DNA from: Macropodus opercularis
Lineage: Eukaryota; Chordata; Actinopteri; Anabantiformes; Osphronemidae
Direction of reading: 5' to 3'
Length of the DNA: 64,000 nt
Assembly: GCA_030770545.1 (NCBI GenBank)
Contig: CM061096.1
Span: 10,521,501 to 10,585,500 of the forward strand
Below, piece after piece: positions 1 to 14,002 of the stretch. Position numbers and translations under genes: made by a program. Position 1 is the first letter of the stretch; the number at the start of each line of letters is the position of its first letter. Below the pieces are notes generated by a model. It worked only from the letters and a program-made list of their open reading frames with translations. It was not told where the DNA came from and did not search any database.

Positions 1-8
1 CAACTCAC

Positions 9-97
9 CGAAAGGCGTTGAGGATGGAGGCTGCTGCAGACAGGACTGCTGGCTCTCCTCTGTTTTCATCCCTTCTCTCCTTCCCTCAGTGTGATCG
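9..97 (-). CDS. candidate exon of an unidentified gene running off the left edge
   Basis: On the minus strand a pyrimidine-rich tract ending in CTTAG precedes position 97 and a strong donor (GTGAGTT) follows position 9. One frame is open across the whole 89 nt and contains an ATG at 69, giving a peptide that begins MKTEESQQSCLQQPPSS. This could be a first coding exon or an internal exon. I do not recognise the peptide, and no further exon can be seen because the window ends. It could equally be a chance pair of splice signals. Confidence 0.3.
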
Positions 98-2434
98 CTA
101 AGAAAAACAGGCATCCTTTTCAGAAACACATCGTTTGATAGCCTCCTAAACATGTCCGCACACAACCACCATGCAAATCTCAGTTCTAGATTTTAGGCTG
201 TTTAGTCTATAAAGATAAAATAAAAAAAAAGTGAAATTAGGTTAATCTCAAGTTAAAAAAAAAAAGAATAAACGAATCCAAAGAAACTAAATAAATAAAA
301 AAGGAGACACACGTGTTAATTTATAGCTAAAAAGAAATTACCATGATGATCAACAAAACATGACCGATTTAAAAAAATATTAGAAATGATTTTAAGGTCC
401 CAAACTTGCAGCATTTTACATTTTAATAAAAACACAAACTATTATACTGCATAGGTTTACACTGTACAAAATGAAATGACATCAAACATTAAAACATTTT
501 CTTGTGCACAGAACATTTTTTAAAACCCCAGTCGTCTATAATGTAAATGAAATATTATGGAATAATATCAAATTCTTATGGAAGTGTATGCAAATCAGAT
601 CCTCTATCTATTAGTCAACAGTTATTGTAATTTCTACCATTAAAGAAAAACAGATTAGAAAAGCATTATAACACGCTGCGGGATGTGGTTCTTACCAAAG
701 TCATTTTAACATTAGACAAATAAATCCAGATGAGGATAAATTAAGGAAAATGTCTTTAGTATTTCTACAGACACATCGACGTTGTGAATTGTGTCCGTTT
801 TAGACGTTATGTTGTTATCGTGCTATATTATTATTAAGTTTATGGTGTGTTTCCATTTAGCCATTTTTGTAATTGCAATGTGAAAATGCTTATTATTGTT
901 ACTTTCACGTTTGGGAGGCCTATAGATTGAGCTTGTAAATTCCGGTAAACCGAACATTTGCTATAGAATTTCGCATGGTTGCAGCGCTGACACAGAAAAT
1001 TACAAGAACAAATAAAACAAATGAATTATGTAAATACAACTAATCTGATTTGGCATTTACCCTAACTGAATAATTTACTGACATATTTTTTGCAAAGCAC
1101 TGATAATTAGGTGGTGAGATAAGCCTGAAAGCGTGATTTAGCAGAATAAAATGATCCAGAAGTAAGTAATTATCTGCCCTTTATACCTGCGGGCTGTTTG
1201 ATTATCAATACGATCAATGGATAGTTCTTTAAATCTGACGCCAAACGGCACAGTAGCATAAAGACTGACATTCAGAGGGACAGATCAGATCTGTTACGAA
1301 ATGAGAATCGCTTTTCTCGGGAATTTGGAGATTAGTTATCCCGGACCAGGTTGTACAAATAAAGTACTGTAGGCAAAAACAAGCAGTCCGGGTAAACGTT
1401 ATCACGCAGTTCTGGCCCAACAGTGAATGAAATGACAGAAAAACAGCTGTAGACTGATAATGAAACTGGTCTAATATTCACAAGTATCACACAACGTCCA
1501 AAGCAACATGCCTGACGCTGAAGCAGCAACTTAACTCTTCTGCATTACCATAGAGCATTTGTTTGGATTAACCGACCCATTGAAAGCTCACATAACGTAT
1601 CAGATAGCGAGGTCACTGTGACTCGGTCTTTTGTTTTACATGAGGATTCCGTGCCAAGCAGCGTTGGAGCTAAGCGAGCTCTGCCGATGGAGGGAGAAGC
1701 ACACATCAATACAAACAACATCGTTTTCTGGACACCACGCGCCTGCCGTCATCGACAACCTGTTCTCGAGTTGCGGAGTCCTACCTTGAGGTGAAACACA
1801 CTCCTCCTGAAATCTCGGTTGGCAACATTAAAACGGGGAAACACTTTCGGCCGGTAAATGAACATATGCGTCTACAGATCTTTCACCTGTATCTCACAGT
1901 CCAAGGTGCATCTTGCCTACGGTAAAAATCCAAATACCATGATGACCCAAACTATTGTCTATTGTCTCTCCTGTTTTCTCCACCGGCCGTGTGTGCGCTC
2001 TGACTTGTTTTGTGCGTAAAAAGGCGCAGAGGGAGGAGATGGACAGACAAGGAGGGAGGGAGAAGGTGCGGAAAATGATGAGGGAAGATGAGCGATGATG
2101 CAGACTATTGATAACGCAGATGAGGATGATCTTTTGCATTTGTGTTCAAGGTTAGACTGAGACTTGCCACATGTGGGAAGACTCGTGAGACTTGGATTCG
2201 TCCTAACAGGTCTACGGTGGTTCTAATATTTCATCACAGCCCAAGATAGATATTATAAGAAATTACTGGCAAAATATATCTTAAAATCTTTAGGTATATC
2301 CATACAATAGTCAGGACATTTTTGTCTCACTTTATGCCATTATTGCACCTAAACCAAGGGCAAGACAAAAAGGTACGAGTGATAAGAACAGTGACATCTC
2401 AAAATCCACGTGCTTGTAATTACAAAATGCATTG
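98..2434. other. intergenic, mostly AT-rich, no supported gene
   Basis: Both strands were read. The left half is AT-rich with A-runs. Around 1600-2050 the sequence is more GC-rich and could be a promoter or 5-prime-UTR zone of the gene leaving the left edge, but no TATA box or convincing exon is visible. The short open frames here lack splice context or family resemblance. Confidence 0.5.
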
Positions 2435-2440
2435 TTTATT
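2435..2440 (-). promoter_or_regulatory. candidate poly(A) signal of the GMIP-like gene
   Basis: Plus-strand TTTATT, read as AATAAA on the minus strand, lies about 510 bp beyond the stop codon of the GMIP-like gene. The interval between holds no coding signal, so it fits a 3-prime UTR. Confidence 0.35.
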
Positions 2441-2951
2441 GCGCTTAAACTATTGTGACCAAACTGGGAGTAGATTGCCCTCTGGTGTTATAACAGGAAA
2501 ACTGCATAGAACTAAAAACGTCATTAAACGCCCGTGTCACCAATAATAACACCTGTTCACGTGGAGTCTATAAACCAAGAAAACAACACAAACTAATAAC
2601 AAAATAGCTTTAAAGATACAGTTCTACATTGCTGACAATACTTTGTGGCGTTGGCAGTTTCAAGATAGTTAGTTTGAGACCTGTTAAAACTTACTTTTAG
2701 TTTGCACCCTTTAAACTGCCGGCTAGTCTGTAGCTACATTGGGTCTGGACCATCCAGACCTGGACTGAACAGTAACTGAATTGTGAGTTTAAAATATTTA
2801 ACTAACTCAACAATTATCAGAGTAATGGGGAGGTTACGTCTTATGTTATCTGTGTGAAAACTACAGTATAGATGCGTCCTGAGAGTGACAGTTGTGAAAT
2901 AAAATAATGAAAGTTCTCCAGTGTGTGTCTGTATTCCATGTCTATATTTCC

Positions 2952-5900
2952 TCAAACAAAGAGCTGCTCATCCTTCCCCGAGTGGCTGCGTCTCAACTTC
3001 AGACCAGATAGGATCTTCTGGGCTGGAGAGGTCATGTTGTGCTCAGAACGTGTATTAGATGACTGACTGAGACTCTGACTCAGACTGTTTCTGCTCAGAC
3101 TTTTGTTCTGATCAGCTTCACATGCAGTTGCTGCATCGTGACAAGATTTTTGCCTTGTACCAGAACATATCACAGTTTCAGTTGAGGGAAATGTCGAGTC
3201 CAGTCCCAACATGTACTGCACAACCTCACGGGGACTTGGAAGTGGAATATCCACTTTACTCTCTGTAGCAACTGTGGCCTGCTGGTGCTGGTCAGCATTC
3301 TCATAACAGGCATCTAAAGTTTGGGAACGTCTCTGTGTCTGTGGCTCTGGAGAGGAGCTGCGACTGCTGTCAGTGCTCCCTCTACACCCCCCCACTGGAG
3401 CTGCAGACGGTGTGGCTGAACATCCTGGGTTGGAGGGTTGGGTTCCTGGGTTGTGATGCCGGTAATACTTGACGCGCTGTCTAGTGAATCGATAGTTTGG
3501 CTGGGTCCCCAAATGAAAGTCTGGTTCTCCCAGCGGCTCACCCAGAGGATTGTTCAATGCCTCTGTCATAGCCAGGACTAGGACAGAAGAGGGAGAGCAA
3601 ATATAATTCAGCAAAGCAGTATAAACAATATGAGTCCTGAGGTGACTTTTTTTTGTGATTTGACGTTATATAAATAAATTGAACTGAAACACAAATGACT
3701 GAATTAAACATGGGTTTTCATGCCTAGAAATACAGTATATTTCATCTAATTTAAACCAACAGAGAACCAAAATGCTGGAAAAGTTCGCAGCGCCTTAATT
3801 GAAAGTTAAAATGTAAATATTTACACAGCTCGTTTGGCAGGTCCACAGAGCAGAATGTAGACGTCACATACTTCAAAGCAGTTCATAGAAGTGTAAAGCT
3901 ACTACTGTGTGTAGTTATAATTAGAGGTTGTGGCCGCAAGAACAGAACACATCAGAACTACATCAAACAAGAATAAGATAAGAAATTCAGGCAAGCAAGC
4001 AGAAAAGAAATACAATGTCCCTTTTTTCAGATTAATTGACAAAATAATCATGTATCACAAGTAAAAAAAAAAGGATTTCAAGCAAAATTGCAATTATGAC
4101 GGTGGTTACAATCAAAAACCAAGTGTCTAATTATATTAACAAAATCTCTAGCAACATACAAGCGACCAGACTGACACAGTTTCACAGAAGAATGCAAAAG
4201 ATGGTGTCAGTAAAATGTGGAAGGAAGCGTTATGTCCAAAAATAGCTGAAGTTAAAACATAGGAACTGCATCAGTCCCTTGAGGCACTAAACACAGACAA
4301 ACAAATATGAGCTCAACAAACCTTCAGTCTGTAGTAAATAACTGGGGAGTTGTGTGTGTAATACCTACAAGATCACCAATAGGATTAATTAAACATGTCT
4401 TTAAGCAGCAAAGGGATATGTTGAAACTAAAAACCCAGGCACATATCAACTAAATAATATGTACATCATTACCTCGTTCACCTGTTCTACACATGCTGCT
4501 CTATCACTTTGTCTCCCTACCTGCTCTCTCAGTGGCTTCAGGGCTGAGCTGGTCCACTGCCTCATTGGATGAAGACTTGTCAGATATATAACCCTCGCTT
4601 GACTCTCTCTTGATTGTTCGACTCTGTTGAAATGACACAAATTGAATGTTGTTTTTTGGAGAAATTTTGAAACTATGTCTAATTCTAAACTACTAGAGTG
4701 TGTGATAGTCATCACTGTGGAGGAAAGCCCAGAACGACGTCTATTGATCTATGTATCAGCTCTACTTCTAACCCTACTGAGGGTAAGGTCATTTTCCTTC
4801 TGCTTTTCAGAGTAATTTAAAACTCTTGTAACTTCTTAAAATAACAATAGCCATGAAATGCCCACGTAGTAAAGCTTGTAAGAAAGCCACGCAAATAAGT
4901 ATCTGTGCAAGCAGAGCAGTAGAAATGCAGCAGCTGCCCAGCATGTTAATCCTAACGGAATTAACACAAGGCTCTAAGGCTCTTAAAACAGGTAAGGTTA
5001 CCAGGAGAAGCACTGCAAAGCCTTTCTGCGCTATGTGTACGCTAAGCAAGTGCTACTGATACATTAAAAGGCAAGTAGCTGTCGAATGAATGCAGACCTG
5101 TGGTGGCAGGCCTTTAGGCTTTTGCACTGCGGTACTTACATCTAGTGAGCGCGGGCGCTCTCTGGATGAGCTTTCATGCTCTGGACCAGGGTAAACATCC
5201 CCATCCAGAGGACCGGACGCTCTGGGAGGGGTGTCTGGAAGAGGTGCAGTGGGGACTGGTGGAGGGGGAGTACTTGATCCTTGCTGAGGGCCAAAAATTT
5301 TGTCATAGTGTGTGATGAGAAACTCAATGAGTACAGCCTGGTAACTGGTCTCCAGCAGAGCAAGCATTGACATGTCTGTAGACACCAGAGGGCGCAATAG
5401 TGTTGGGCCAAACACAATACCCAAATTACTAGGGGACATCTTATTCTCCACGTTCTCTGAAACTCTGTCAAGACACAGAACATGTAGATTAAAGCAAGGT
5501 TTGATGTTGAAACCAGAGAAATGTTCACGCTATGGTGGCTGATGTGTGTTGTCTTGGCAACCAGCCGTGCTCACTTTTGCAGGTGAGACATCAAGTGCTG
5601 TAACGTGCTGTAGCAATAAAGAGGAAGTCTCTGGAGTAGACTTTGGATGTTTTGAATGACAGCCATCACATCATTAGTGTTTGTTGGTGGCTCCCGTTCA
5701 GTCAGATTCTGAATTGTCCTTCCCAGGCCAACAAAATCGTTGTACAGGTCAAAGGTTAACAAGGGCTCTGGGAGCTGGAGGAAATAACAGCAACATTTTT
5801 ATTGAAATTAGAGAGAGAACACACATAGCTCTTAATTTAATCAGCCTATCGAGTTCAGTGCTGGCAATTTGACGGTGACTTCTGTACCTCCTTAAAGAAG

Positions 5901-8900
5901 TGCTTCAGGATTGAGGTGATATCATGTGGTGAAAGGTCAGAGAGGTCCACCTGCTCCTTTTGCGTCTCAAAGGCCTGACAGAGCTTTTGGATGCGAGGTT
6001 TAGATCCACTTACACGATACACTCCCTCAGAGAAAAACAAGAGCAGGAAACAGCGATGAGACCGCAGCTAACACTTATAGTCTCAGCATTTTGGTCACTG
6101 TGGTAAGCAGTAATACCTGGACTGAGAGAGCACGGCTCTCGATCTCAGAGGTGCAGAGTAGTACCACAAAGGGCACCTGGCCCGGTTGGTCATGCGTCAG
6201 CGTCGACAGGTCCAGTCCGAACACGGTCTCCTTCCTGTGCTCACACTCCAACTGGCACACCTCCATGCACTTTCTGTGCAAAGCCACTCCACACTGCACA
6301 GATGATGTTCACAGTATTATACCAGTCCTTTGGCTCATTTCACATGTGCAGGCCCATGTCTTCTATTTGGTCTCATACCTCCTCGCATTCAATACCACTA
6401 ACAACAATGTAGTTGTCACACTGCTTGCATTTTATCATCTTGCTCTTCATCTTCCTGAGTCGGTGCGTCAGGGCAGCTTGTGAAAATGTGCGCACTTTGG
6501 CTGGGTCACTGCAGTCTGTAGTGAGAGGGAGAAGTCAGTTTTGTGACGTTCAATGCCAGTGGTGTATTAGGGTGAAGAGGGAGAAAGCAAACCCGTTTCT
6601 GATGCCATATCCTTTTCATCCAGGTCGTCTGATGACACTGTCAACGTTGATGCTGTTTTCGGCAGCCTCGCATGAGCTTTAGTTGTGCATTCCCATAGAG
6701 CAGAGAAAAATAGAGGAGAAAAACGTGTTTTACTTTGTGAAGTCTTCATGTGAATGTAAAACAAAAGTGCAGGTTTAACTTTACCAGGGCTGGACAGAGA
6801 CTCCAAACTGCCTCCGAAACTCTCACTGTCACTGTAGCCTATTTTCCCTAAGGTAAAAATACAAAGTTGAATTTAAGAGGACTGTTAACTTGTTTGTTAA
6901 CATACTCTCGTCATGTGCGATTGCGGGGAGTCCTTACTGCTGTCACTGGATTTCTTGAAAGGGCTGTCGTCAAGTAACAGATCCTGTACAGTGCCGAGAG
7001 TGTTGCTGCTTTTTCTTAGTTTGTTCCTGTCAAGTTAAAAAGATTGTAACAGTAATTTGAAACTCTTTCTTCAAGTAGTTTGTTTCTAATACATTTCCAT
7101 ATCCAGCCTTAGATTATATTTAATTAATACAATAATGTGAAAAAGATTCCTATACTTTTAATATCCATATTAAAAATCCCAGGCCGATTGACAGCAGCAA
7201 AAGACAATATTAATACCACCATACCCTTTGCCATGAGGAACATACTCCTGGAAGGTGAAGACTTGCAGAGGCTGCTCAGGACGCCGCCTGCTAAGGATGT
7301 AGAGCAGGTACGGCTCTCCAGGCTCCAGCGACCTGCATGTCATCTCCAGGTTGTGATAGCCAAGAGGAACAGGCTCAGTCTGCTGTCGCTGGAAGTAAAA
7401 CATGTTGACCGTGACCTGATGGATGGAGAGAGAAAATGATGTGGAGACAAAGAATTAATTTAACCCTACTAAAATATGAACAAACCAGTACATTATTGTA
7501 ATATACAATATTAGCAAAGCTTTTTTGATTTCCTTTTCACATTTCCACCACTGCTGTCATCAATAATCTCATAACAAAGAACATCTGGAAAATACTTTAG
7601 CTTTATTCTATTATATAAACTCTGTCTATGAAAATAATTATATTGAAGCAGAATAGAATAGAACATTCATTTACTTGTGCATGATGGATAAAAGAGGCAT
7701 TTAAAAATGTTGAGCTTTTGTGATACCCACCTCCTTGAGCACAGTATCTCCCTGACAGATGAGCTTGCGAATGTGGGAAATGATTCTCTCTTTGACTTTC
7801 ACTAACTCGTCTTGGTGGATCTTGGCGTCAGTCACACACTGTTTATACATGTGCTCTGCCTCTAGCACCTTCAGGAAACAGAGAGAAGCCCTGTGAGCTG
7901 CTATACAATCACAAACTTGTATCCTTATTTTCAGAATGTACTTAGTAAGTGTACGTACATGTTGGCATAGTCTAGACTAAACCGTAGAATAGTTTTCTAA
8001 GAATAATGCAAATGTGCAGCATAAAGGGTCATTCACCTTTGTCTGGGCTTCATCTTTAGACTTCCTCCTCTTATCTAGCGTTTTGATTCCAGCTGTGTCA
8101 TCCACAGCTTTAGCTGAGATAGCTTTAGCCTTTTCTAGCTCATCACCTCTCTGGAAGTATTGCTGTCGAGCCTTTTTAAGAGCTGTCACTGCTTCGTTCT
8201 GAAAACACACAAGGGAAGAACAACAGATTATTCAATTTTGACTCTGTGTTCTAGGCACACTCTAACTTGACTTTTATAGGGATCAACAAGGTCATAAAAC
8301 ACAGAAACAGATATTTTAGATGCTTGTTCAGACATCCAGTCAGTAGAAATGTCTTAAACTGAGGAAATCTGTTTCAACAGTACAATAAACTGAGCTCCAC
8401 TTTAGCCCTAAACAAGATTTCCAATTCCTTTACCATCTTCCTTTGTTCTCTTGCCCACTGCTCCTTAAACTCTCTGCGCCACTTGTCAATCTCATTTTTC
8501 TTGGCAGCCAAGGCCTTAGGGACAAGAGAATAGGATCAATCAGAAATCAGCAGACAGATATTCACATAAATCTAAACCAGTTCTCTATGTGTACCATGTA
8601 ACAGCGGCTTTGTATCAGTTCTAGAGTCTTCTTAGAGACCACGCTGTTCTTTATGTCTTGCTCTAGCGCCATGGTGTAGATGTACTGCAGCGGCATCATT
8701 TCCTATAAAAACAATGCGTTCGGTGGTCAGATATTACACAGTTATGGTGATGATCCTCCTTCGTGCATGTGAAACAAACAAAGCCACACCTGCTGTGTTA
8801 CAGTTGTTTTTGCTGCTTCAGATGTTTTTATCACACTTTTTGCAAATTCTTGTTCTGTCAAAAAAAAAAGCAAACACAAGAAACTAATTATTTTTACTGC

Positions 8901-11900
8901 CTTTATATTACTCACAGGGAAAAGACAAGACACCCACAGTATTGAGAATTGCTAACAGGAAGTTTTCATGTAATACTCATACTGTGAGTTTTGGACACAC
9001 CTAGAGTTAGGACACCTACAGTATGCCTTTCATATAACCCTGGCCTTCACCAAAAACCTCACCAAACCCGCCTGGAGTTGAGAAAACAAACTCTATTTTG
9101 ACATTAGTGGAACTAGTTTACCTAAAACAGCTTTAGTCTACATTTTTTAGCAGTAGGAAGAACTACTGCTGTACAGGAAGTCGTTTATTTTTTATGTCCG
9201 GAACGGTTAAACGGCCTGTAGTATGTTACAGGTTCTCGCTGATTTTATCGCTACTCGTTTACTCTTAATTTTATTAAAGCTGTGTGATCTATTGCTGTTG
9301 CCTGGGACTCTTCCGTCACTCTATATTATGGACAACTGTGCAGGTCTAAACAAGAGCTATCAACAACCACAAGGTTCAAAGGCACCCCATCTCTCTCATT
9401 ACCCCCACACAACCACCTAATCTTCTTAATCCTTTCTATCTCTCCATGTGTGCTGCTGGTAGCTCAGTGGAATGACTGCACCACCCACAGATGTCCTTGT
9501 TGAGTGAAATAAGGCAGATAGGACGGTTACAGCTGATTACAACATACACTATCATAAATATTTAACAAAACATAAACATTTGTCTGACTCTTGTTTGCAA
9601 AAGAGTAAACAAGAACGCATTACTTACCCAAACTGATTCTCTTTTCTATCCAGTTAAGGAGATCTTTGGCATAGCGGCACCACATCTTGGCATACTGCAG
9701 TGCAGTCTCGACTCCATCCTCACAGCGACAGAGGGTCAGGTCTGCTTCCTGGGCTGAGATGGAGTACATCAGCATCACTGCAGGCTCCACACACTTGGAG
9801 CTGTACCCAGGAATTACTCCACATCCATTGGACTACACCACACAGCTTTTGGCTCCTGGAGGACTGCAAGAGCCTCCGGTCTCAAAGGTCGAGCTATCTA
9901 TCAAGCCGCTACGGAGTGAAAACCTAAGATCCCAGGCTTTATCAAGTAAAAGCAATAACTGTAAAATCACAAATTCAAATCAGATCAACTATCCTATATA
10001 GGAACGCTGTAATCACTTGCATGAATCAACCGTAAATGTCCCAGCTGACACAGACAGAGCTGTAACAGCTTTAGCTACATAACTTCTCCTCTGCTCTCTT
10101 CCTCTCTCTGGCTGACCCCTCCCTCTCACACCTGTTCACTTCTAGTTGGCAAAAAACACTGAACTGTGAGAGCAGAGTCACTGGCACCACTGTGGTGTAT
10201 CAAGCAGCCTCATATCACAGCCCCACCGTGGTCAGACAGGCAGGATGTTGATATGACAACCGCTCTGGTTTTTCCTCTGTGACTCACACTAACAGTCACG
10301 TGGCCTCTCAAAAGCAGTCCGCAACACTTTCTATTTCCTCTTCCTCTTTGTGCCCCGCTTTCAATAGAAACGTTGCAAATAAATATCTCAGCTTTTGATT
10401 AAAAATATACAGATTTTGTTCTGTACTGTATGTACTGTAGCAAAGGATAGAGCACAAGTGAACTTGAAGAGCGTTCCCTTGTCCTAAGGGTGCACAGTGT
10501 ACGTCCACATATATGAGGAAGAACATGTAGCCAGCGTGACGACTTCTCTCTCAAGTTCCTCTCTCTGACATGCAGATTTTTTTGCCTCTGTTCGCTGTTC
10601 AGTCAGATCTCAATAGAGCAGTACAACAATCCAAGTATGGTCACATCTCCTTCTCTATCTTCATGCAAACGCCGGAGAAAAGAAAAAGCAATGAAAAGCA
10701 ACCAGAGGATCTTGTGCTTTGCTTTAGAGGAGAGTTTTAGAAATCAGCCGCCAAGCAGATTCCGTGCTGTGCTATCGCCGTAGTGACGCTTGAACTGAGG
10801 ATTATCCTTGTCAGATGCAGATCGCCGACTGACAGGGTTTAAAGCAGCATCAAGTGAGGTTTGCCTCCCAGTGTGTGTATTCAGTCACAACCAGCACGAA
10901 AACAAGGAAGTCAAACTGTCAAAGCACTTGTTCTAGTAAAGTGATGTTTTGTCATGTGATGATTAAAATGACCACAGATCTCTTTGGAGAGGTATATCAG
11001 TACATATTAGGTAACTGTGTTGGTGACAGCTGCTCAGTAGGTGCAGTACGCTGTTTACTTTCTCTTTCTATCCTTTTACTTCCGCCACCATCTTAACACC
11101 TCTGTAGCTCTGCTGTTGCACATGGTAGTTACCTCCCTGTTGCGTCTGTGAATTGAGTCTCTGTTCTCTCATAGGCCTTGTTGCTTCATGTATATTTAGA
11201 AAGCCTGCGTGTTTCCCTTGTGTGCAGTGTAAAAAGTGAGGGCAGCTGCCTCCTGCTTTAATCCTCTCCCTTTAGCCTAATCCTGTTACACAGGGCAATT
11301 ACAACTCACGGCTAATTATAAGAAAACTGAAGGAGATACTCTGAAAAGTGTCAGACTGGCTGACATCAACAGGGCTATTCATTTAGGTTACACAGTGCAT
11401 AATAAATGTATATAGTTAATGTAAGAAACCTTGTACTGACACAGAAACACACATACAGGAGAGCATAGACACGCAAATCATACCTGAAGAATTTACATCT
11501 ACTTCATTGGGTTCATTCCGTGTCTGGGAAGACGTTTCTTCACTCTGTAGGAGAAAATCACATGTTCTTAGTGACGTTATTGTAAATATGCCAGGAATAT
11601 TGTGTGTATAAAAGAGATCAGTAATTTCAGCAACACAATTATTGCTACACTTCAACCTTACTGAGTCTGAATCTATTGTTGCCTTACCGCCTCATCATGT
11701 TGCTCTGTGGGCTCTGCGTTTTCTGCAGAGATGGGATCTGAGATGGATAATGAGTCAGTATCTGCCAAGAGGTCATCTCCAATACTGAGTATGTATACAC
11801 AGAGAAACAACAACGTTGAAAACACTTCTGTAGTAATTACACAAATTACTGAAGAATTTTGAAACAAAAACTAACAACTAACAGCTATTTTCAATTAAGT

Positions 11901-14002
11901 TCTCATGAAATTGATGTCACCAACACTTTTTAATAAAGTTGGAAGGAAGTCACGTCTGTTGCTTTGGAGGGTAAGATGGCCAGTTTATCACTTAGTCTCC
12001 TTTACTGGACTCCATAGTGAATATACTGTATGTAGAATTTGATTTGATATGCTAAGTCAAGCTAAGTCTAACTCAATTGACAACAACATACAATCTGTAT
12101 AAATTAAGCACACATTCCTCAAAGCGTTTTTGTTATCATAATATTACATTTCCAGTTTGTTGGACTTTTAAAAACATTTAGCAGCCATCAAATTAAAACA
12201 TTTTTTTTCTCATCTGCAAACCACTGCATTATGTTTTCATTAAGATTATTTGGAAAACAAGTTTGTAGATCATACAAACACATTAAAAACACATTTGACT
12301 GATAACACACTGAATATGTTTTGAATGTGTCTAATTTTACTTGCTATTTTATTTTAGAATATTATATATATCATGTTACTGTATGTCTGTTTAAAATCAA
12401 CATCACTTCAGCCTCAATACTGAGATGTTTATGTGATGAGATGTGATGTCCTACCACTGTTTCCATAGATAGCATTAAGAGAGCCATTACATGCCCTTCT
12501 TGCATCATCTGTGTAATAAAAGACACTATTGCCTATGACTCAAATATGAACAGCCCTCAAACAGCAAAGCTTCAGTTTCTTTGACACCTCACTAGTCACT
12601 GTACTCTTCTGTTTCAGATCAATCTGAACAAACAGTCATGTAAGAAAAACATGTGGCAGCATCATTTGCAAAAGTCGAATACTTACGAGGGGATTAACGA
12701 CAATTCAAAATTATCAAAGTCTCTGAAGATCTCACTGTATCGCTTGGTTTCGGATTTATAAGGGGGTTTCTTCACGTCTACAATGAGAAGCGGAAAAATA
12801 AGACATAAAACAACATGGCCTACTGTTTAGTGTAGTAAAACAGTACACTACACCTGTTGACAAAGTATCAACACAATACAGATATTATTAACAAAACTGT
12901 GCAAAGATCAAGGAAAACAAGACTTTAAAATGTTGTGTAGAATGAAAGGAAGCATAATGCAAACAGGCTTCAGATTATATTAAAATATCTTATTAGCATC
13001 TTAAGTAGTCATGCTGCTATTTCTCACCCACTAGTAACCGTGGTAATAGACAACACAGTTTTACGTTTGCACTAGTTTTTAGTAGCTCAGCATTCATCGC
13101 TGATGGCTACAGCAAAAGGCAAACACGTGCATTAAGATTAACTGTGATACTTGGGTATTGTGTAATGTTTCTTTTACATTTCCGACAAACACATAACTGT
13201 TTCACTGAATGTGAACTAAAATGTAATGAGGAACAAAGGCCCGTAACTGGTATTTGACTTTGCCAGAAGACTGAAAATGGATGATTTATGACAACAGATG
13301 CAACATATAAGAAAAAGCAATCTCTCTCTCTCTTACAGACATCTCCATTTTGGTTAACCACATCCTGCTTGCACTTTGTGTCACGTCCCAAAATGAACAC
13401 AGAGTCCCAGTTTTCACGCAAGCAATGTTTCAGTACAAAAGTAATAAGTAAGATGTTTGAGAAAAGTCAAATTTAATTAACGAGAAACAAAGCCTTTAAA
13501 TGTTATCTGTCATGAGCAGCACCTGTTATACAGTATTTCTAACTACTTGCTTACTACGAAGTCACACTGTGAAACTTTCCTGAATGGAAACCTCTAACAC
13601 AAAGGTTTCTACGCCTTTTCTCTTACAGTTTAACAAACCACAGCACAACTTACAGTTGTTTAAAGTTAATTTTCTTGGTGTGGCTTTGTGTGAAAGCGTA
13701 AAAACTTGCAAATCTTCTTAAATAAAATGGAAGAAGTGATGTAAAAAAACACAAGAATGTGTCAGAATTGAGAAATAGTTCAGGAAGTTCACCAGTCCTG
13801 TTTAGGAGGGTGCTACACAACACCATCGTCCTCCTGACAGAAATATGACACAACCACGAGTAACAAGGAATATACAAAGACACAAGACAGAAAGCGAGTT
13901 GTAAATGTGAATAGCTTACAAATATTATTTCAGAACATGGCCTGTTTTGTGCTCACCTGTGGTTTGAGAAGATTCCTTGTTTGACAGTTGAGTTTGCTCC
14001 AT
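2952..14002 (-). CDS. gmip: F-BAR / C1 / RhoGAP protein, GMIP-like
   Basis: A Rho GTPase-activating protein with a membrane-bending F-BAR module; GMIP acts on RhoA and binds the GTPase Gem. Exons (minus, approximate where the splice site is ambiguous): 13957-14002 (ATG at 14002, MEQTQLSNKESS), 12688-12778, 11688-11784, 11484-11544, 9628-9832, 8790-8854, 8595-8702, 8434-8515, 8038-8199, 7732-7869, 7229-7416, 6938-7028, 6785-6851, 6590-6700, 6382-6515, 6118-6296, 5887-6023, 5576-5778, 5140-5466, 4521-4625, 2952-3576. Exons from 9832 to 7732 encode the helical F-BAR region. 6382-6515 plus 6118-6296 encode a C1 zinc domain (CKQC, CEEC, ALHRKC). RhoGAP follows, with arginine-finger motif GVYRVSG at about 6020 and NLGIVFGPTLLRP at about 5420. 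The last exon is a Ser-rich tail. ARHGAP29 and ARHGAP45 share this architecture; GMIP is preferred because COLGALT1, PGLS and SLC27A1 are neighbours as on human 19p13.11. The exon near 6590-6700 is the least certain. Confidence 0.82.

Noticed and set aside
1894..2139. 81-codon minus-strand frame in the left intergenic region
   Set aside because: Composition-driven open frame with no domain, no nearby splice partners and no start context.
9460..9485. tRNA-like string ggtagctcagtgg
   Set aside because: Only a box-A-like core is present, with no box B, cloverleaf or terminator, so it is not a tRNA gene. It may be a SINE scrap.
9687..10001. 104-codon plus-strand frame
   Set aside because: It overlaps an F-BAR exon of the GMIP-like gene on the other strand and continues into its intron, with no splice logic of its own.
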